Positions 18,684 through 27,091 are shown, numbered from the stretch's first letter. The stretch is DNA of 64,000 nt from Tannerellaceae bacterium (GCA_031259845.1 JAIRKZ010000149.1:1-64000), one strand, 5' to 3'. The notes: a model not told the origin generated them from the letters alone. Made by a program: numbers and translations.

Positions 18684-21121
18684 CGGATATTAGCTATTGA
18701 GATAATGTCGGCAAATACGCCGGCGGCTGTTACGTCTTCGCCGGCTCCGTATCCTTTGATAATCATGGGATAGTCATTATACCGCTCGGTGGATATCATG
18801 ATGATGTTGTTGCTTCCTTCCAATTCGTAGAAAGGGTGGTGGCGGTCTACTTCCTGCAAGCCTACTTCACATTCGCCCCTTTCCATTTTGGCTACCAAAC
18901 GGATATGTTTCTTTTCAGCTTCCACACGCTTGCGCATCGCTTCAAATTCGGCATCCAGTTCTTTGATGTTTCTCCGGAAGTCGTCTAAAGAACCTTCAAA
19001 ATATTTTTCCGGGATAAACAGGTTTACTTTTACGTCTTTCTGTTCTATCTTATAACCGGCCTCGCGGGCCAGTATCACCAATTTGCGAATAACATCCTTA
19101 CCGCTCAAATCAATGCGGGGGTCGGGTTCGGCATAGTTGGCTTCTTTGGCCATTTGTATCGCCCGGCTGAAAGGAATATCTGCACTCAGGGTGTTGAAAA
19201 TAAAATTAAGCGTACCCGACAGTACAGCTTCCAGTCTTAATATATGGTCGCCACTGTTTATCAGGTCGTTCATTGTATTAATGATAGGAAGCCCGGCGCC
19301 TACATTTGTTTCGAATAAGAATTTTACGTCCCGTTGGCGGGCTGTATCTTTCAGGTTTGTATAGTTGTTGTAAGACGATGAGGCCGCCATTTTATTAGCC
19401 GCTACTACGGAGATATTATTCTTCAGCAGTTCGGAATATATTTCGGCTATTTCGGGACTGGCCGTGCAATCTACAAATACGGAATTGAAAATATTCATTT
19501 TCAGTATCTCGTCACACAAATACCGGGGCGAACTGTCTTCTCCTTTTTCTTTCAATTCGCGGATGCAGGTATCCAGGTTCAAGCCTTGCCGGGAAAGGAG
19601 TAATTTTTTTGAATTAGCGATACCTACCACCCGCAGTTTAAGGCTGTTCTGTTCCATCAACGTAGCCTGCTGGTTGCGGATTTGTTCCAATAACTTTTTG
19701 CCTACCGTACCAATCCCTACCAGAAAGAGGTTTAATACTTTATATTCCGAAAGAAAAAACGAATCGTGAATAGAGTTTAACGCTTTCCGTAAATATTCAT
19801 GCTTGATAACGAACGATATATTCGTTTCCGAGGCGCCTTGTGCACAAGCTATCACACTGATACCGGCCCTGCCCAGCGTACCGAACAGCTTTCCTGCAAT
19901 ACCCGGCGTCCGTTTCATATTTTCGCCTACAATCGCTACGGTAGCCAGGTCTTTCTCGGCTGTAATATCATCTATTTCGCCCTGTGCGCGTTCAATGGCA
20001 AACGTTTCATTCAATACGGCTACCGATAAATCGGCGTCGGCATTGCGGACGGCAAAGGTTGTATTGTTTTCCGAACTTGCCTGGGATACCATAAACACGC
20101 TGATGCCATTCTTTGCCAATGTTTTGAATATACGGTAATTCACTCCGATAATGCCTACCATGCCCAAACCCTGTACGGTGACAAGGCAGGTATCGTTAAT
20201 AGAAGAAATCCCTTTAATGATTGATTTTGCCTCCCCGTTGCTACGCTCTTTAGATATGTAGGTTCCGGGAGCTTCAGGATTGAAGGTGTTTCGTATGAGA
20301 ATAGGTATATTCTTATGATAAACAGGATAAATGGTGGGCGGATAAATTACTTTCGCTCCGAAATTACACAGCTCCATAGCCTCGGTAAAGCTAAGCCTGT
20401 CTATTACATAGGCCGAACTGATAATGCGCGGGTCGGCTGTCATAAAACCGTCTACGTCTGTCCATATTTCCAGTATCGAAGCGTCGAGCGCCGTTGCCAG
20501 GATAGCCGCCGTATAATCCGAACCTCCGCGTCCCAGGTTGGTTACCTCTCCGTTTTCTTTGCTTGAAGAGATAAATCCCGGCACTAAAGAGACGTTAGGC
20601 AGCGGGGTAAACGTTTCTTTTATCAACTCATTCGTCAACTCAAAGTCTACCATGTGTTTGTTAAACTGCTTGAACGTTTTGATAAATTTGCGCGAATCGA
20701 ACAGTTGGGCGTCTTTAATAACATTCGATATGATGAGGGAAGAAATACGTTCGCCATAACTTACAATCGCATCAGACGTCTTGGGCGACAGGTCATTAAT
20801 AAGATAGATACCTTTATATATATTGGATAGTTCGTCGAGCAGACGCATCACCTGCTCCTGCACTTCCATTCGCAAGGTATCGCCGGGGATAACGCCTTCT
20901 ATTACATCCAGGTGCCGGGAGATTATTTCGGATAATTCTTTTTCGTAAGCCATATCGCCTTTTGAGGCCATCAGGGAGGTGTTAATCAATTTATCGGTTA
21001 TTCCGCCCAGCGCTGAAACGATTACTACTACAGGCTCTTCAATAGCCTCTGCTATTTTCTTTACGTTTAAAATGCTTTCTACGGAACCTACGGACGTTCC
21101 GCCGAATTTCAATACTTTCAT
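18680..21121 (-). CDS. thrA: bifunctional aspartate kinase/homoserine dehydrogenase I
   Basis: This 813-residue cytoplasmic fusion catalyses the first and third steps from aspartate to homoserine. The kinase half starts MKVLKFGGTSVGSVES and holds NLGRGGSDYTAAI near residue 205. Two ACT domains (VQGLGMVGIIG, IVGENMKRTPGI, IACAQGASETNISF) at about 310-460 provide feedback control by threonine. The dehydrogenase half begins at about 465 with LFLVGIGTVGKKLLEQI, a Rossmann loop, and ends with the GYGAGEDVTAAGVFADI motif. The start is the first ATG after a leader peptide lying 115-189 bases upstream. It heads the operon thrA, the homoserine-kinase-like gene and thrC. Confidence 0.97.
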   Translation of the reverse strand: MKVLKFGGTSVGSVESILNVKKIAEAIEEPVVVIVSALGGITDKLINTSLMASKGDMAYEKELSEIISRHLDVIEGVIPGDTLRMEVQEQVMRLLDELSNIYKGIYLINDLSPKTSDAIVSYGERISSLIISNVIKDAQLFDSRKFIKTFKQFNKHMVDFELTNELIKETFTPLPNVSLVPGFISSSKENGEVTNLGRGGSDYTAAILATALDASILEIWTDVDGFMTADPRIISSAYVIDRLSFTEAMELCNFGAKVIYPPTIYPVYHKNIPILIRNTFNPEAPGTYISKERSNGEAKSIIKGISSINDTCLVTVQGLGMVGIIGVNYRIFKTLAKNGISVFMVSQASSENNTTFAVRNADADLSVAVLNETFAIERAQGEIDDITAEKDLATVAIVGENMKRTPGIAGKLFGTLGRAGISVIACAQGASETNISFVIKHEYLRKALNSIHDSFFLSEYKVLNLFLVGIGTVGKKLLEQIRNQQATLMEQNSLKLRVVGIANSKKLLLSRQGLNLDTCIRELKEKGEDSSPRYLCDEILKMNIFNSVFVDCTASPEIAEIYSELLKNNISVVAANKMAASSSYNNYTNLKDTARQRDVKFLFETNVGAGLPIINTMNDLINSGDHILRLEAVLSGTLNFIFNTLSADIPFSRAIQMAKEANYAEPDPRIDLSGKDVIRKLVILAREAGYKIEQKDVKVNLFIPEKYFEGSLDDFRRNIKELDAEFEAMRKRVEAEKKHIRLVAKMERGECEVGLQEVDRHHPFYELEGSNNIIMISTERYNDYPMIIKGYGAGEDVTAAGVFADIISIANIR

Positions 21122-21158
21122 TGTATTTGTTTTAAAATGTATGTTGTTTGATAAAGAA

Positions 21159-21171
21159 CCGGAATTTCCGG
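21159..21171 (-). terminator. candidate attenuator hairpin of the thr leader
   Basis: CCGGAAATTCCGG lies between the leader peptide and thrA and is followed by TTCTTTAT, a weak U tract. Another partly paired region (CTACAA with TTGTAG around AGG/CCT) lies just upstream and could be the competing structure. I cannot decide by eye which fold is terminator and which antiterminator. Confidence 0.3.
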
Positions 21172-21235
21172 GATAAGAAAAAGAGATGCAATATCAGGGA
21201 ATTGCTACAACGCAGGGCGTGGCCTCCGCTATTGT

Positions 21236-21310
21236 TTATTTGTAGATTCTAACCCCCCAAGGGGTCGTTGTTAATGCCCACGTATAATATGCAAATACTG
21301 CATTTGTCAT
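21236..21310 (-). CDS. thrL: threonine operon leader peptide
   Basis: This 24-residue ORF is missing from the ORF track. It runs from ATG at 21310 to TAA at 21236, upstream of thrA on the same strand. The peptide contains TWALTTTPWG, including three consecutive Thr codons (ACA ACG ACC), and has five Thr in all plus Ile and Val. Such Thr/Ile-rich peptides before thrA act as ribosome-stalling sensors in attenuation. Stalling at low charged threonyl-tRNA would favour an antiterminator and expression of thrA. Reading frame, position and composition are seen directly; the regulation is inferred from thrL of other bacteria. Confidence 0.75.
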   Translation of the reverse strand: MTNAVFAYYTWALTTTPWGVRIYK

Positions 21311-21393
21311 AAAGTTCTTTCTTTTTTCTGGTTTATTACGGCACAATATTACATATTATTTATTAAACGGCAAAAAATAGATCACTTTATTAA

Positions 21394-21831
21394 TTAATCA
21401 ACCGACCATTCTTTCATTTCGTACATGTCTTTATATTCTTCCCATTCGGGGTCGGCTTCCGTATAAATGGAGATAGGCAATAATTCAAACGGCGCTAATA
21501 TCTCGTTCAGCCGCTCGCCGAAAACGCGCACCGTACGGGTATAAAACACCCATATTTTTTCTCCGCCCCCGGTGTAAACGGCAGTCAGTATGGATAGTTT
21601 GTCTTTTTCCATCGCCTTCCGGATCGTTTCCTGTACCGCTTCCATCCGTTCGGCGTCGTGTCCGTTCGGCATACCTTTATCAGACGGCTCATACTTCCAG
21701 GTTATTTCAACCCGTTCCTTCAATTTGCCCGAGAGGATAAATTCGGCCAGCGAATCACGCCCCACGACGGTAACCAAGTCGCCCGCCCCATTGTCGGACA
21801 AAGCTGTAAACCATTCATTACTTAATTTCAT
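21394..21831 (-). CDS. DUF695 domain protein
   Basis: This 145-residue soluble protein has a sequence (EWFTALSDNGAGDLVTVVGR at the N-terminus, WVFYTRTV, YTEADPEWEEYKDMY near the end) that fits the DUF695 family, found alone or with immunity-like or regulator domains. I know of no function. The track start at 21855 is a TTG lying inside a -7 promoter box (TATCTTTG, minus, 21853-21860), so translation must begin downstream. The ATG at 21831, preceded by AAAGGG, is the sensible choice. It is monocistronic. Confidence 0.7.
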   Translation of the reverse strand: MKLSNEWFTALSDNGAGDLVTVVGRDSLAEFILSGKLKERVEITWKYEPSDKGMPNGHDAERMEAVQETIRKAMEKDKLSILTAVYTGGGEKIWVFYTRTVRVFGERLNEILAPFELLPISIYTEADPEWEEYKDMYEMKEWSVD

Positions 21832-21852
21832 ATCCCTTTCATAGATGATTGC

Positions 21853-21860
21853 CAAAGATA
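21853..21860 (-). promoter_or_regulatory. -7 element of the DUF695 gene
   Basis: CAAAGATA on the plus strand is TATCTTTG on the minus strand. It overlaps the ORF-track start and so decides for the downstream ATG at 21831. Confidence 0.5.
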
Positions 21861-22018
21861 CATATTATCTCGCCCAACACCATAACTCTACCTATGTTTA
21901 TACTCATTTTTTAACAACAAATACATTCCCATGTCGTAATGTTTTCCGTTCTAATAACTTTTGTCCTTCTTGTTCGCTTGTCAATGGAAGTAGATTGTAA
22001 AACGCTGTCACCTTTTAA

Positions 22019-22576
22019 TTATTTTATATACTCATCTTTGAGCATAGAATAATACAACCGATTGATATATTTCCCGTCCATATAAAAGAAGTCGCGTAAG
22101 GTTCCTTCGTAAGTGAAATTACATTTTCTAATAACACTTTGGGATGCGATATTACCTTCCTTATGACAAACTTGTACTTTATGAAAGTTTAATTTATTAA
22201 AGCTAAAATCTAAGATTGCTTTTACAGCCTCTGTTGCATATCCTTTACGGTGGAATTTACTACCCAAAGCATATTCAATCTCACAAAAATGGTTTTTGTG
22301 ATCTACAAGGAATATGGCAATTTGTCCAATACATATATTAGATTCTTTTTCTATAATAGCCCAGCGATAATAATCTGGTCTTTCATACGAATTGATATAT
22401 TTCTCTAATAGTTTTTTGACTTTCTCTGTTGTTGTATATGTTGGTTCTGAATAAAGTGACTGGATTTTAGGATCACTAACCCAATAGGTTAGCATATCGT
22501 TATTATCTGTATAATGAAAAACTCTGAGTATTAGTCTTTCCGTATTAATTGTTTGAGTTCCAAGATGAGTCAACAT
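22019..22576 (-). CDS. GNAT-family N-acetyltransferase (RimJ/RimL-like)
   Basis: This 185-residue protein should acetylate an amino group using acetyl-CoA. TINTERLILRVF at the N-terminus, IGQIAIFLVDHKNHFCEIEYALG in the middle and FHRKGYATEAVKAILDFSF (the acetyl-CoA-binding R/Q-x-x-G-x-G/A motif) are the typical RimJ/RimL-type blocks. The substrate is unknown. The track start at 22651 lies upstream of a -7 box (TATATTTG, minus, 22621-22628), so the ATG at 22576 is preferred. The base composition is more AT-rich than the flanking housekeeping genes, which hints at transfer. Confidence 0.8.
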   Translation of the reverse strand: MLTHLGTQTINTERLILRVFHYTDNNDMLTYWVSDPKIQSLYSEPTYTTTEKVKKLLEKYINSYERPDYYRWAIIEKESNICIGQIAIFLVDHKNHFCEIEYALGSKFHRKGYATEAVKAILDFSFNKLNFHKVQVCHKEGNIASQSVIRKCNFTYEGTLRDFFYMDGKYINRLYYSMLKDEYIK

Positions 22577-22620
22577 ACTTCTTGTTTTAGCAATATTATT
22601 AAAATAGTTATTATTCGATG

Positions 22621-22628
22621 CAAATATA
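22621..22628 (-). promoter_or_regulatory. -7 element of the acetyltransferase gene
   Basis: CAAATATA on the plus strand reads TATATTTG on the minus strand, with the start of transcription expected near 22614. This places the ATG at 22651 outside the message. Confidence 0.5.
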
Positions 22629-23107
22629 GTTATTTGTTTGTTCCTTATCATCTTTTAAAAAGCATTCTGTTATTTTACCCCTCCCTGTTTCGCCGATTTG
22701 TACGCCATCCGGGATAACCTCTGAAAACACGCCGCATTAGGTGCTTACCTTTTGATAAAATGACATAAAAAGGATGATAGTACAAACTATATGTGCGCAA
22801 ATGAATCCTTCGCAGATGCAAAACAAAGCTAAAAACAACTGTTTGCTCAATAAAAACAGCAGGTAAAAACACTTGTTCCAGCGATATTTTGAGCCTTCGG
22901 AAGCCTCTTTTCCGGGCGCTTTCGAGCCTTCCGATTTTTCATTGCGATTTCAATGTTAACTTCCAAATATTTTTACTGTTTTTAACTAAATGTCGTTTGG
23001 TTAAGCTATAACTTCTTCTTATTCATGTAAGAAACTTTTTTTGTTTTATGATTTCCGGGATTAGTTCTGCCGGGCCTTATGATTTCACAGGTTTTCATCA
23101 TTAGCTC

Positions 23108-23380
23108 ATCAAAGGCTATTAACCTGATTGAGGATAAACGTATATCCGTCCGGAACAGCGTTATGGATACGTACCGGATCATCCTGTTGTTTTATTGCCG
23201 GCATAATGAAGAAGTATCCGTTAGTTCCCAGTCGTTTAATCTTTCCACAATTGTGAGGCGAACGGCTCACCCGTGTGGGACGAACGGCTCACAAGGGTGG
23301 AACGGTCGCCCCACAATTGTGGAAAGATTAAACGGAGGCAATGAAAATATGAAATATCTATGAAGCAGTCAATAAAATTA
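23108..23380. repeat. palindrome-rich dispersed repeat, copy A
   Basis: This intergenic stretch shares ordered blocks with 54725-54993: GGCTATTAA, TTGTTTT.TTGCCGGCAT, AAGTTCCCAG-like and CACAATTGTG, and a tail GAAAT..C...GAAGC..TCAATA. Its core holds a 28-base inverted repeat (23234-23261 against 23306-23333) with 27 matches, enclosing two copies of CGAACGGCTCAC 22 bases apart. No convincing gene lies between 22629 and 23676 apart from this. The 94-residue and 65-residue ORFs there look like chance. Confidence 0.65.
23234..23333. repeat. 28-bp inverted repeat with CACAATTGTG ends
   Basis: The left arm contains CTTTCCACAATTGTG and the right arm CACAATTGTGGAAAG, each embedded in a 28-base arm with one mismatch. 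The loop of 44 bases carries the direct repeat CGAACGGCTCAC. The structure could fold as a long cruciform or RNA hairpin. Confidence 0.7.
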
Positions 23381-23676
23381 TACGCCCTTAGCGAAACATA
23401 AACACCCACAACACGGAAAATTCCGATAATTTCGTCTGGGGTAAGCAGGCATATAATGCCAGTTGTTCTGAACCGGCCTTATCGCTTTTGCCGCGTTGAC
23501 CATTGACAACCATTTTATTTGCAAAGGAGAATCAATCCATAGACACAACCCTTTGCTACTCAATAAATAATACCAAATTTTCATCACAAACAACTTGCCT
23601 TTATCGGCTAAAATGTATATTTTTGACATGTTTTTCAAATAATATCTTGCCGATAACAGCAATTTATAAACTTTAA

Positions 23677-23955
23677 GATTGGTTCAGGGTAGGCGATTAT
23701 AAGAAACTGCCTAACGAAGCAGGGGGAATGGAAACTTGTCTACCCGAAGAAGTCCAAACTCAAATGAAAGACTTGTTGAATAGCTATCATTCCGAAAAAA
23801 ATAAAACGATTGAGGATGTTATTGACTTTCATTACAAATTTGAATGCCTGCATCCATTTCAGGATGGCAACGGGCGTGCAGGTCGCCTTATCATATTTAA
23901 AGAATGTCTGGCTAATAACATAGTACCATTTATTATTGATGAAGATTTTTTAATG
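23677..23955 (+). pseudogene. Fic-domain protein remnant
   Basis: The reading frame is open from 23677 (an in-frame stop lies just before) with no plausible start, and encodes DWFRVGDYKKLPNEAGG followed by the 23728 ORF. The Fic active-site motif HPFQDGNGRAGR (HxFxDGNGRxxR) is intact. Fic enzymes transfer AMP or similar groups to target proteins. Here about the first half of the protein and the C-terminal helices are missing, so activity is unlikely. The sequence runs into a different remnant at about 23950. Confidence 0.7.
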
Positions 23956-24239
23956 GTATGGGGACACTGCACAGGTCTGTTGAAAAGAATATAATATCAA
24001 CCTTTGAACTAATTGAACAATTTGATACAGTCCATGAGATTTGCATTGATAATCTTGCTCAATTAGATGATGATATTTTGGAACAAGAATTAGAACCCAT
24101 TCCATTTAAACACCCTGTTGCCAACACCAAATATGAAGCATTATCGTGGTGTTTCAAGTATGAGATGTGGCACAGTGCAGAAATGGAAGCTATAAAATTA
24201 TCATTAGGACACCCTATTATCTGGATGAAAGACAATTAA
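23952..24239 (+). pseudogene. DinB-like protein remnant, frameshifted
   Basis: Two frames together read VWGHCTGLLKR and then ISTFELIEQFDTVHEI through LSWCFKYEMWHSAEMEAIKLSLGHP. The C-terminal block with spaced His residues resembles the DinB/YfiT-type four-helix metal proteins. A one-base shift near 23990 separates the parts and the N-terminus is absent or fused to the Fic remnant. The family assignment is tentative. The region is AT-rich compared with its surroundings. Confidence 0.4.
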
Positions 24240-24286
24240 TATCGGATGCTGAACAATACTCGTATAGAGAAGGGGCAAAAATGCTG

Positions 24287-24359
24287 TTTCTTACGCTTTA
24301 CGATTCATCGTATCTTTGGCAGGATTCATTTTCTTTTTTAACAGGAAATCGTATCTTTG
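24287..24359 (+). promoter_or_regulatory. tandem promoters of the DUF4834 gene
   Basis: ATCGTATCTTTG occurs twice, giving TATCTTTG boxes at 24311-24318 and 24352-24359. The first has TTTC 20 bases upstream (24287-24290). Both point at the ATG at 24396. Confidence 0.45.
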
Positions 24360-24395
24360 TACGGGGTTACATTATAATAGAACACACGTTACGTT

Positions 24396-24650
24396 ATGTT
24401 TAAATTTTTGTTCGTCATATTTTTCTTCATTATCCTGATGACTTTAATGTTGGGATTGTCTTTCCTTCGTACGCTTAAGCGTGTCTTGTTTGGCGAGAGT
24501 GAAAGCGAAAAGAAAGCCCGCCAGCGCCAGGCGGCCCAGCATGCGTCTAAACAGAAAAGCGCTAACCGGCAAGCGGCTGCATCGTCTAAAAAGAAAGTGT
24601 TTGGCAAGGATGAGGGTGAGTATGTGGATTATGAGGAAATAAAAGAGTAA
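24396..24650 (+). CDS. DUF4834 family small membrane protein
   Basis: This 84-residue protein has one N-terminal hydrophobic helix (FKFLFVIFFFIILMTLMLG), then a very basic Ala/Gln/Lys-rich region, and an acidic end (DEGEYVDYEEIKE). This layout fits the Bacteroidetes DUF4834 family, whose function is unknown. It is probably anchored in the inner membrane with the charged tail in the cytoplasm. Its stop directly abuts the stop of convergent tadA with no bases between. Two -7 boxes lie upstream. Confidence 0.7.
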   Translation: MFKFLFVIFFFIILMTLMLGLSFLRTLKRVLFGESESEKKARQRQAAQHASKQKSANRQAAASSKKKVFGKDEGEYVDYEEIKE

Positions 24651-25091
24651 TCATCTGCGGTTACGGAAAAATGCAATCATCTCATTTGCACATTCGTCTG
24701 CCAGTATCCCCTTTTTTATAATTGCTTTGGGATGCAATGCGTAAGGGGCAAATTGCTGAAAACCTTTTTTATCATCCGGGGCGCCGTACACTAATGTACT
24801 TATCTGCGACCAACCAATAGCGCCGGCGCACATTACACAAGGTTCTACCGTTACATACAGCGTACAACCCGTAAGGTATTTAGCGCCTAATACGTTTGCG
24901 GCGGCAGTAATAGCAATCATTTCGGCATGGGCCGTAGGGTCGTTCAGGCATTCGGTTTGGTTATGGGCGCGGGCGATGATACGTCCGTCGCAAACAATTA
25001 CGGCGCCCACCGGCACTTCCCCTTCAGCCGCCGCCTGCCTTGCTTCTTCCAGCGCTTGCTCCATAAAATAGTTGTCACCCAGAGGATTCAT
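24651..25091 (-). CDS. tadA: tRNA adenosine(34) deaminase-type enzyme
   Basis: This 146-residue zinc deaminase should convert adenosine to inosine at the wobble position of tRNA-Arg. The motifs TAHAEMIAI (zinc His and catalytic Glu) and PCVMCAGAI (two zinc Cys) are intact, and the start DNYFMEQALEEARQA is typical. A guanine or cytosine deaminase of the same fold is the alternative, but length and motifs favour TadA. Its ATG overlaps the stop of the upstream RHH-like gene by 4 bases, so the two are probably translationally coupled. Confidence 0.85.
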   Translation of the reverse strand: MNPLGDNYFMEQALEEARQAAAEGEVPVGAVIVCDGRIIARAHNQTECLNDPTAHAEMIAITAAANVLGAKYLTGCTLYVTVEPCVMCAGAIGWSQISTLVYGAPDDKKGFQQFAPYALHPKAIIKKGILADECANEMIAFFRNRR

Positions 25092-25318
25092 CCGCGCATT
25101 TCACTTTCGTCAAACAGGGTAGGATAGTCTTCTTCCAGCGTGCGAAGTACATGGGTGAAGATAATTTCACGGAACCAGCGCGACTTGTTTTCAATTTTGT
25201 ATTTGGAAAAGTGGTTTAAAAGCGCTTTATGCTCATCGTTATTGAGCATAAACGTTATCCGGTGTACGCGAGGTAATTTAGGCTGGTCCGTCTTTTTTTG
25301 TTTCTTCTTTTTCTTCAT
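25088..25318 (-). CDS. small ribbon-helix-helix-like protein
   Basis: The protein has 76 residues from the ATG at 25318, with a lysine-rich start (MKKKKKQKKTDQPKLP). The block HRITFMLNNDEHKALLNHF followed by KSRWFREIIF looks like the strand and two helices of a ribbon-helix-helix DNA-binding fold, as in MobC or Arc-type proteins. This is a pattern judgement, not a family match. A TATATTTG -7 box on the minus strand (25323-25330) would start transcription at or next to the ATG. The track start at 25375 lies upstream of that box and is rejected. It is coupled to tadA. Confidence 0.6.
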   Translation of the reverse strand: MKKKKKQKKTDQPKLPRVHRITFMLNNDEHKALLNHFSKYKIENKSRWFREIIFTHVLRTLEEDYPTLFDESEMRG

Positions 25319-25362
25319 GCTGCAAATATAAATGTGAAACCTTAAATAAAAAAGAAAAACCT

Positions 25363-25370
25363 TATATTTG
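25363..25370 (+). promoter_or_regulatory. yraN -7 element
   Basis: TATATTTG lies 16 bases before the ATG at 25387. The divergent minus-strand TATATTTG at 25323-25330 serves the neighbour. Confidence 0.5.
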
Positions 25371-25386
25371 TGCAAATTATAAACAA

Positions 25387-25752
25387 ATGACAGACCGGAA
25401 TCTTATCGGAAAAGAAGGCGAGGAAGAAGCCCGTGATTGCCTTATCCAAAATGGTTACACAATTCTCCATACCAATTGGCGTTTCCACCATTATGAACTT
25501 GATATCGTAGCCACGAATGGGGATGAATTAGTTATCATCGAAGTAAAAACCCGTTCGGAAGGCTACCTGATTGCTCCCGAAGAAGCAATAGACAAAGGCA
25601 AGATAAAACGAATCGTATCGGCAGCGGATGCGTATGTACGTTATTTCAGGCGGAACCTGCCTGTACGGTTTGATATCATTACATTGATAAAAAGTGGCGC
25701 CGGGTATGAAATAGAACATATTGAAGACGCCTTTTACGCTCCCATCCGGTGA
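25387..25752 (+). CDS. yraN: YraN/UPF0102 family protein
   Basis: This 121-residue protein is of the UPF0102 family, which has a PD-(D/E)XK nuclease-like fold and no firmly established role. The motifs GKEGEEEARDCLIQNGY, YELDIVATNGDELVIIEVKTR (the ELD...EVK catalytic-type core) and DIITL are all present. It probably acts in the cytoplasm, perhaps on DNA ends or Holliday structures, but this is unproven for the family. Its end overlaps the track start of the next ORF, whose true start is 131 bases further on. Confidence 0.85.
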   Translation: MTDRNLIGKEGEEEARDCLIQNGYTILHTNWRFHHYELDIVATNGDELVIIEVKTRSEGYLIAPEEAIDKGKIKRIVSAADAYVRYFRRNLPVRFDIITLIKSGAGYEIEHIEDAFYAPIR

Positions 25753-25882
25753 GATAATGAAAGGATACGAATCTGCCGGCGATTACGTAATGGTTAAAAA
25801 TGCTTACGAATGTATCGTAATCGGTTTGAATTTCGTATCTTGCGAACTTATCGCAGATACTAACCTGTTAAACCATCTTATT

Positions 25883-27091
25883 ATGACGACTCATGTAAAA
25901 TCTTTTCTGTTACCGGCAGCCATAGCCGTTTTGTTTGCCTGTAACGAAGCTCCGCAGGCGAATTACCTGGAGGATGCTCCCGTAGTTGCTGCCCGCACGC
26001 TACCGGACGGGGAAGAGTTCATTGAACTGAACCCCTCCCTGCTGAAAGACACGGTAATCTTCCCGTTAAGTTATTTTACGGAAGAACTGCAAATCATTAA
26101 ACTCGACGACCGGGATGAAGCGCTTGTCAACCCTTATAGGGTCTATATGTCGGAGAATTATTTTCTAACGCATGCATCGGAAACTACGCCCTGCAAGCTG
26201 TTCGACAAACAAGGCAGGTACCTCGCAGACATTGGCTCCTTCGGACAAGGCCCCGGAGAATACCGTTACCTTTACGCAGGGCAGATAGACGAGCCTGCCG
26301 GACGCATTTACCTGATGCCGTATGGCACGGAATCCCTCCTGGTGTACGACTTGGAAGGAAACGTATTACCCCCTGTCCCTTTGGCTTATAAAGCGCACAA
26401 ATCTCTATTCTTAGTCCGCGACAATGAAGTGTTGGTAATGGGCGAACCTCATCCTGATATTCCTTCCTTTATCTGGGTACAGGATTTGAAAGGCAATAAG
26501 CTTTACGATATCCCTTCTTCTCTTGATTTCCCCTTTGATTACAGTACGGAAGTACTCTCTTCCCTGAATGGGGATGCGATTGATTTCAGCCATTGGACCT
26601 GGACGCCCCGTGCAGATTCGCTCTACCATATTGATCTGGTAAAGAAGAAACTGATTCCCCGCTTTACAGCCAGTTTTAAAGGGGAGGCTCTTAAACCGCA
26701 CATGTATACGGAATGGCCGGGCTATTTCCTGGGGAGTACAAGTACGATTGTTACGGTTTCCATGATGGATGAGAGCGGAAACATGCAGATGCGAAAGGAA
26801 GGGGATGAACCTGCGTACTACATCGTGGATAAAAAAACGCTGAAAGGCGCCTATTTCGGGCTTGTGAATGACTTTTTGGGGGAAGAACGGTTTAACCAGC
26901 CTATCTTTCTCCGAAACGGATATTATTTGTCGTGTGTGGATCCCGGAGACTTGGAAGAACGCATCGAGAAAGCGCTTGCATCCGATCGCCTGTCAGATAA
27001 GATGCGGCAGAAACTCACCGAAGTGCAAGCGAATATGACGGCAAACGATAATAACTATATCCTGTACGCTAAACTGAAAGGCGCAGAGTAA
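25883..27091 (+). CDS. 6-bladed beta-propeller lipoprotein
   Basis: From the ATG at 25883 the 402-residue protein has a lipoprotein signal (MTTHVKSFLLPAAIAVLFAC, lipobox Cys near residue 20). It then shows the repeated pattern of the Bacteroidetes six-bladed propeller family (BF3164-like or DUF5128): FGQGPGEYRYLYAGQID, IYLMPYGTESLLVYDLEGN, LIPRFTASFKGE. These are predicted surface or periplasmic lipoproteins of unknown function, often next to glycan loci. The 54 residues before 25883 in the track have no signal and overlap yraN, so I reject them. The gene stands alone, with a tandem repeat downstream. Confidence 0.75.
   Translation: MTTHVKSFLLPAAIAVLFACNEAPQANYLEDAPVVAARTLPDGEEFIELNPSLLKDTVIFPLSYFTEELQIIKLDDRDEALVNPYRVYMSENYFLTHASETTPCKLFDKQGRYLADIGSFGQGPGEYRYLYAGQIDEPAGRIYLMPYGTESLLVYDLEGNVLPPVPLAYKAHKSLFLVRDNEVLVMGEPHPDIPSFIWVQDLKGNKLYDIPSSLDFPFDYSTEVLSSLNGDAIDFSHWTWTPRADSLYHIDLVKKKLIPRFTASFKGEALKPHMYTEWPGYFLGSTSTIVTVSMMDESGNMQMRKEGDEPAYYIVDKKTLKGAYFGLVNDFLGEERFNQPIFLRNGYYLSCVDPGDLEERIEKALASDRLSDKMRQKLTEVQANMTANDNNYILYAKLKGAE

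Noticed and set aside
23234-23333. Possible CRISPR-like repeats (CGAACGGCTCAC twice)
   Set aside because: Only two 12-base copies 22 bases apart inside a hairpin, with no array and no cas genes.
23079-23363. 94-residue ORF
   Set aside because: It runs through the palindromic repeat; the frame is not kept in the related copy at 54.7 kb.
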